Below, piece by piece: positions 8,739-11,918 of a stretch of DNA of 11,918 bases. The notes under the pieces are model-generated. The model saw nothing but the letters and a program-made list of their open reading frames with translations, was not told the origin of the DNA and did not search any database. Both the position numbers and the translations under genes were made by a program. This DNA comes from Parachlorella kessleri (Eukaryota; Chlorophyta; Trebouxiophyceae; Chlorellales; Chlorellaceae). The number at the start of each line of letters is the position of its first letter. Position 1 is the first letter of the stretch. The DNA is taken from positions 1 to 11,918 of the forward strand of contig BBXU01002940.1 of assembly GCA_001598975.1 (NCBI GenBank), in the 5' to 3' direction.

Positions 8739-8981
8739 ATGGATTCACAGAGTCAAGCCACCAAGAAGGAGTCTAACTCTACACAAATGGGTCAACACTA
8801 ATATTATACAAGCAGGGGTAGACGAACAAATACAGCCCGGATGCTGATATATACCGACGGACCCAGTAGGGTCACTGGACAAAAGGCAGTGGAGGCCTGC
8901 CAGATATCAAACCTCAAAATCCTATATGACATTGCTACCGACTTGCATCGGCAGGCACAGCCCAGCAAGTACACAATGTAG
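8739..8981 (+). pseudogene. Small open frame with one internal stop, unknown origin
   Basis: From the ATG at 8739 the plus strand reads MDSQSQATKKESNSTQMGQH, then TAA at 8799, then continues in the same frame for 59 codons to TAG at 8981. The second part contains ARMLIYTDGPSRVTGQKAVE. The stretch is more AT-rich than its surroundings and uses A/T-ending codons, unlike the two genes. IYTDG is reminiscent of the first catalytic Asp motif of RNase H domains in retroelements, but the rest of such a domain is not visible. It may be a decayed element fragment or chance. Confidence 0.2.
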
Positions 8982-9577
8982 CAACGCCGCTGATTGCCCC
9001 AGATTGCAGAGCCCCTCCTCAAGCTCGCAATGCCCGCAGGCATGGCTGTTAGCTTCCCTTCATGCCAGCATGATGTACATGTTGTCTAGCCACCCAACAA
9101 GCTTGGCTAGCCATTCTCTAAGTCAGCTGGTAACAGCTGGGCACTGTATAGTTAGCAATGCCTTCGTCATGGCAACCACATACCTGTGACCACAGCTTGA
9201 CTGGCGGCCACCACGCCACATACTGGTGCTACAGACATACTGCACGGCTGCACGCACTCTCACCAGCAGGAAGACATCCCTGCCACCAGCCATCAGGCCT
9301 CGCACAGGCTCCCTCCACCCATCACTTGTTGCTGTTGCTGGCAGGGACGTCGCTGCTGTCAACAGCCTATCTTGGCGCTGCCTTAATGAGTGTGTGCTCA
9401 CTCCTCTACCAAGTCCTTCACCTGCACATTAAAAGAGCACAAGCCTTCCCAACCAAGCTACCCAACAGTCCAATATGAGGCCTTCACTAAGCAATAGCCC
9501 CAAGGCTACCATATGCCAACTCTCTTCTCCTCCTCACCTCCTTTGACCTGGAACCCCCGTACATAGCAACAACATAT
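8982..9577. other. Malic enzyme 3' flank; no gene seen
   Basis: This lies downstream of the malic enzyme stop on the minus strand. Open frames on both strands are short and give low-complexity His/Ser/Leu-rich products with no recognisable family. The malic enzyme 3' UTR should occupy the right-hand part. No TGTAA or AATAAA polyadenylation motif was found in the expected orientation. Confidence 0.4.
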
Positions 9578-11743
9578 CTACCAAGACACAGTCCTCGCTT
9601 GCCCAAGACCCGCAGCTGAGTCGGCAACTACGCTCCCGATGCTGCTAACATCATCCACCACCCTGCTATTGGCGGCAAACAACGCCACCTCGCCTTCTGC
9701 ATGCTTCGCGTGAGATGTGCGGCCGCACTTTGTATTACTAACCCCCACCTGCTGCAGCCAGTCCTGCGTCTTCTCCTCGCACTCTGGCCACCACATGAGG
9801 TCGGCAACATACTCCAGCCAGTCATTTGGCGGGGCCGGCAGCTGGGAGACCCCGCTGTCCCAGGCAGCCTGGGCCACAGCCGCGGCAACCTGCACGGTGT
9901 AGGAGGTGTGTCCTTCAGTTCCCGAGGGCTGGCTCGGAAGCCAAATTTAAAGCCCAATTGGGCGGGGGACACGGTTTTGGCCCCACCTACCCCTGCCGCC
10001 ACCAGGGTCCCAGCAGCGGCATCCTGCACAGACTGAGGTGGCTACTGGCAGGAGCCACCCCAGGGACGCATATCTAACACCCTACCTGTGCCTCTCATGC
10101 AGTGACATGACAACGGGGCCAGCCGCTTCCTCATAGGCAGGCACACTTTTCAATGGGCGGCCTTGCATCTGGACACCCAGATACCCAGCCTGCTCAAGGC
10201 GGCTCACCGCACTCCATCCAGGGTTCACTCTTCCCCAGGTAACTAGCTCCTCCAGCTACAGCCAGCTGACCCTGGCTGCCACAGCACCTACCCGCACACC
10301 TGATTCTCCTTCCCATAGCCTGTCCCCTAACTCACCCTTGCCTCCACCCGCCGCAGGTCCTTCATGTCCGGGTACAGCTTCTTCAGGTCCTGCAGCTGCT
10401 TCTGGCTCACGCTGCCCGCCACAGCGTTGGTGGCTGCCGCAAACATCTCATCAGTAACCTTCTTAGCCTTGGCCATCACAGCGCCAAAGCCCACCCCAGG
10501 GAAGATGAACACATTGTTGGCCTGGCCGGGGATGAAGCGCTGGCCGCCAATTTCGACAGGCTTGAAGGGGGAGCCTGCATGGGGGAAAGTACAGAGCACC
10601 CTCAGAACTGGAGGGAAGACGTGGGAGGACCTTGGTGGCTCAACCGGGCCTAGGCGGTGCTACCTGTGCTCTTCACAGTGCTCCACAGAATCATACAAGT
10701 AAGCCAGGAGTTGGTGGCCTAGGGTACCAACATGCATGTGACCTCACTGTTGCTTTGCAGGCACCACATGGCACCTCATGACTCATCCATCACATGCCAT
10801 GCTGGCAGCACGTCACAGCATCGCGTCTCTCATGCTTGGCACGCATACACATCCAATACCTCCATGCCGTCAGAAAGCATGTCCACTTGCATGCATCCAT
10901 GCGCCCTCATTGTTAGCGGCGCGATTTGTGGACTTGACTCTCTTTGTACGAGGCACACTGCAACCTACCTGCCGCAAACACGCAGTTGCACTTGCTCCAC
11001 TTGTAGGCATTCTCAGCGGTGATTTCGGCTTTGTCGGTGGGGTTGGAGAGCGGGAACACCAGCGGCTGCTCACAGTGCTTGCACAGTTCCTGCACCAGGA
11101 AAAACATCAACCCTGCCCTTGTTGATCCCGTCAATATAGGGCTAGGCTTGCTGCTTGCCATCCTCGGTACATACCCTGCAGGTTGGCACAGCCTTCAGAT
11201 TCTAAACCCCATGCTGTGCATAAGAGTCGACAGAGCTTGCCTCCGGGCCAACTGACATCCCCTTCCTATTGTTGGGGTTTTCGCAAGTGTACGCAACCAG
11301 TCTCTTGCCTGGGGCCTACTAGCAGCTCCCAACAGGTGGCTGCTCAACAAGCCTAATGCAGTGCTAGCCTGCTTCAAACATATCCTACTTGCTCAATATG
11401 TGTTCCCTTCAACTCCCTTCCCTGCCCAATTTTTCAAAACTCAACACACACCAATGGGGGGCTAACTGAGCACAAGGGGCACAGGGAGCCCGATGCAAAC
11501 CTCAAGGTTACTGGCATTGCATAACTTGGAAAAGCAGTGCCAACGAGACGCTTAATGGTGAGGTGGGCAGGTGAGGGTAGGCCGCACCTGTCAATGACTG
11601 CCCTCAGATCCCTGCAAGGCGGGAATGCGAACCCAATCTCGTAAGAAGCTCACCTGTATGTCCTCCTCTTTCCATGCGCCTCCCTGGGCTGACAGCCCGA
11701 TCAGCGCATGGGGCTTCACGTGTGCAATGATGTCCTTGAGGTC
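9578..11743 (-). CDS. Malic enzyme, C-terminal part, four exons (5' end off window)
   Basis: Exons on the minus strand: 11743-11654, 11089-10969, 10574-10336, 9889-9578 (stop TAG). The phases agree and give 253 residues. Malic enzyme decarboxylates malate to pyruvate and CO2 while reducing NAD(P). Visible hallmarks: VKPHALIGLSAQGG in the NAD(P)-binding Rossmann domain, PLVFPLSNPTDKAE followed by AYKW, FAAGSPF, and GQRFIPGQANNVFIFPGVGF with GAVMAKAKKVTDEMF after it. The end, RVEARVAAAVAQAAWDSG then DWLEYVADLMWWPECE, corresponds to the usual C-terminal helix and MWxP motif. Splice signals: CAG|GTGAGC, GCAG|GTAGGT and AGG|GTGAGT donors; GTTGCAG, GGTGCAG, CCATGCAG and CGTGCAG acceptors. About 60 residues follow the usual end, or a further intron starts at CAGCAG|GTGGGG. 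NAD versus NADP preference, compartment and the upstream exons cannot be read here. Confidence 0.88.
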
Positions 11744-11918
11744 CTGCAACAGGCAGAGCAGCATGAGTTAATCACGGAAGTGAGGGGTGTCTGCACCAGC
11801 AAAAGGTGAACAGCTCTGAGGACGAACTTACTCAATATTTTCCGGCTCCCTCAGCAGTACACAAGGTGTACACAAGAACCGTCCAAGAGCACGCCTAAGA
11901 TTGGCCCCCGTCCCAATT
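11744..11918 (-). other. Unresolved upstream part of the malic enzyme gene
   Basis: The 3' end of the intron before 11743 is clear (CTGCCTGTTGCAG). Further upstream a donor-like TTGA|GTAAGT at 11831 is preceded by a frame reading LLREPENIE. That frame would be left in phase 2, however, while the next exon starts in phase 0, so the join does not work. Either the previous exon is off the window or this one is joined differently. Confidence 0.3.

Noticed and set aside
11832..11918. LLREPENIE frame before a GTAAGT at 11831 as the previous malic enzyme exon
   Set aside because: Its phase does not join the clear phase-0 exon at 11743, and residues further upstream do not resemble malic enzyme.

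Overview
The window looks like nuclear DNA from a green alga (chlorophyte). The coding parts have plant-type protein families, are GC-rich, and are cut by many short spliceosomal introns with GT(A/G)AGT donors and pyrimidine-C/TAG acceptors. No prokaryotic operon structure is visible. The species cannot be named from the sequence.

Two genes can be supported, both on the minus strand and head to tail. (1) Positions 7774 down to 1871 hold an apparently complete MLO-family seven-transmembrane protein gene. I fitted 14 coding exons by hand. All intron phases match, and the model gives 784 codons plus a stop. One intron appears to be GC-AG. The most unusual feature is one long exon (4026-4768) that adds about 230 extra residues to the third cytosolic loop, which is normally short. 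(2) Positions 11743 down to 9578 hold the C-terminal third of a malic enzyme (four exons); the rest of the gene lies off the right edge.

The remaining stretches are: 1-372, degenerate tandem repeats; 373-1870, MLO 3' flank with one candidate extra exon; 7775-9577, the MLO 5' flank and malic enzyme 3' flank. This last stretch has a G-rich block with a hairpin and a small, relatively AT-rich open frame broken by one stop. I see no tRNA, rRNA, CRISPR array or intact mobile element.

The two genes have no obvious functional link: MLO proteins are plasma-membrane calcium-channel/calmodulin-binding proteins, while malic enzyme is a carbon-metabolism enzyme. All exon boundaries are inferred from splice motifs, phase and remembered family consensus, not from transcripts or a database search.
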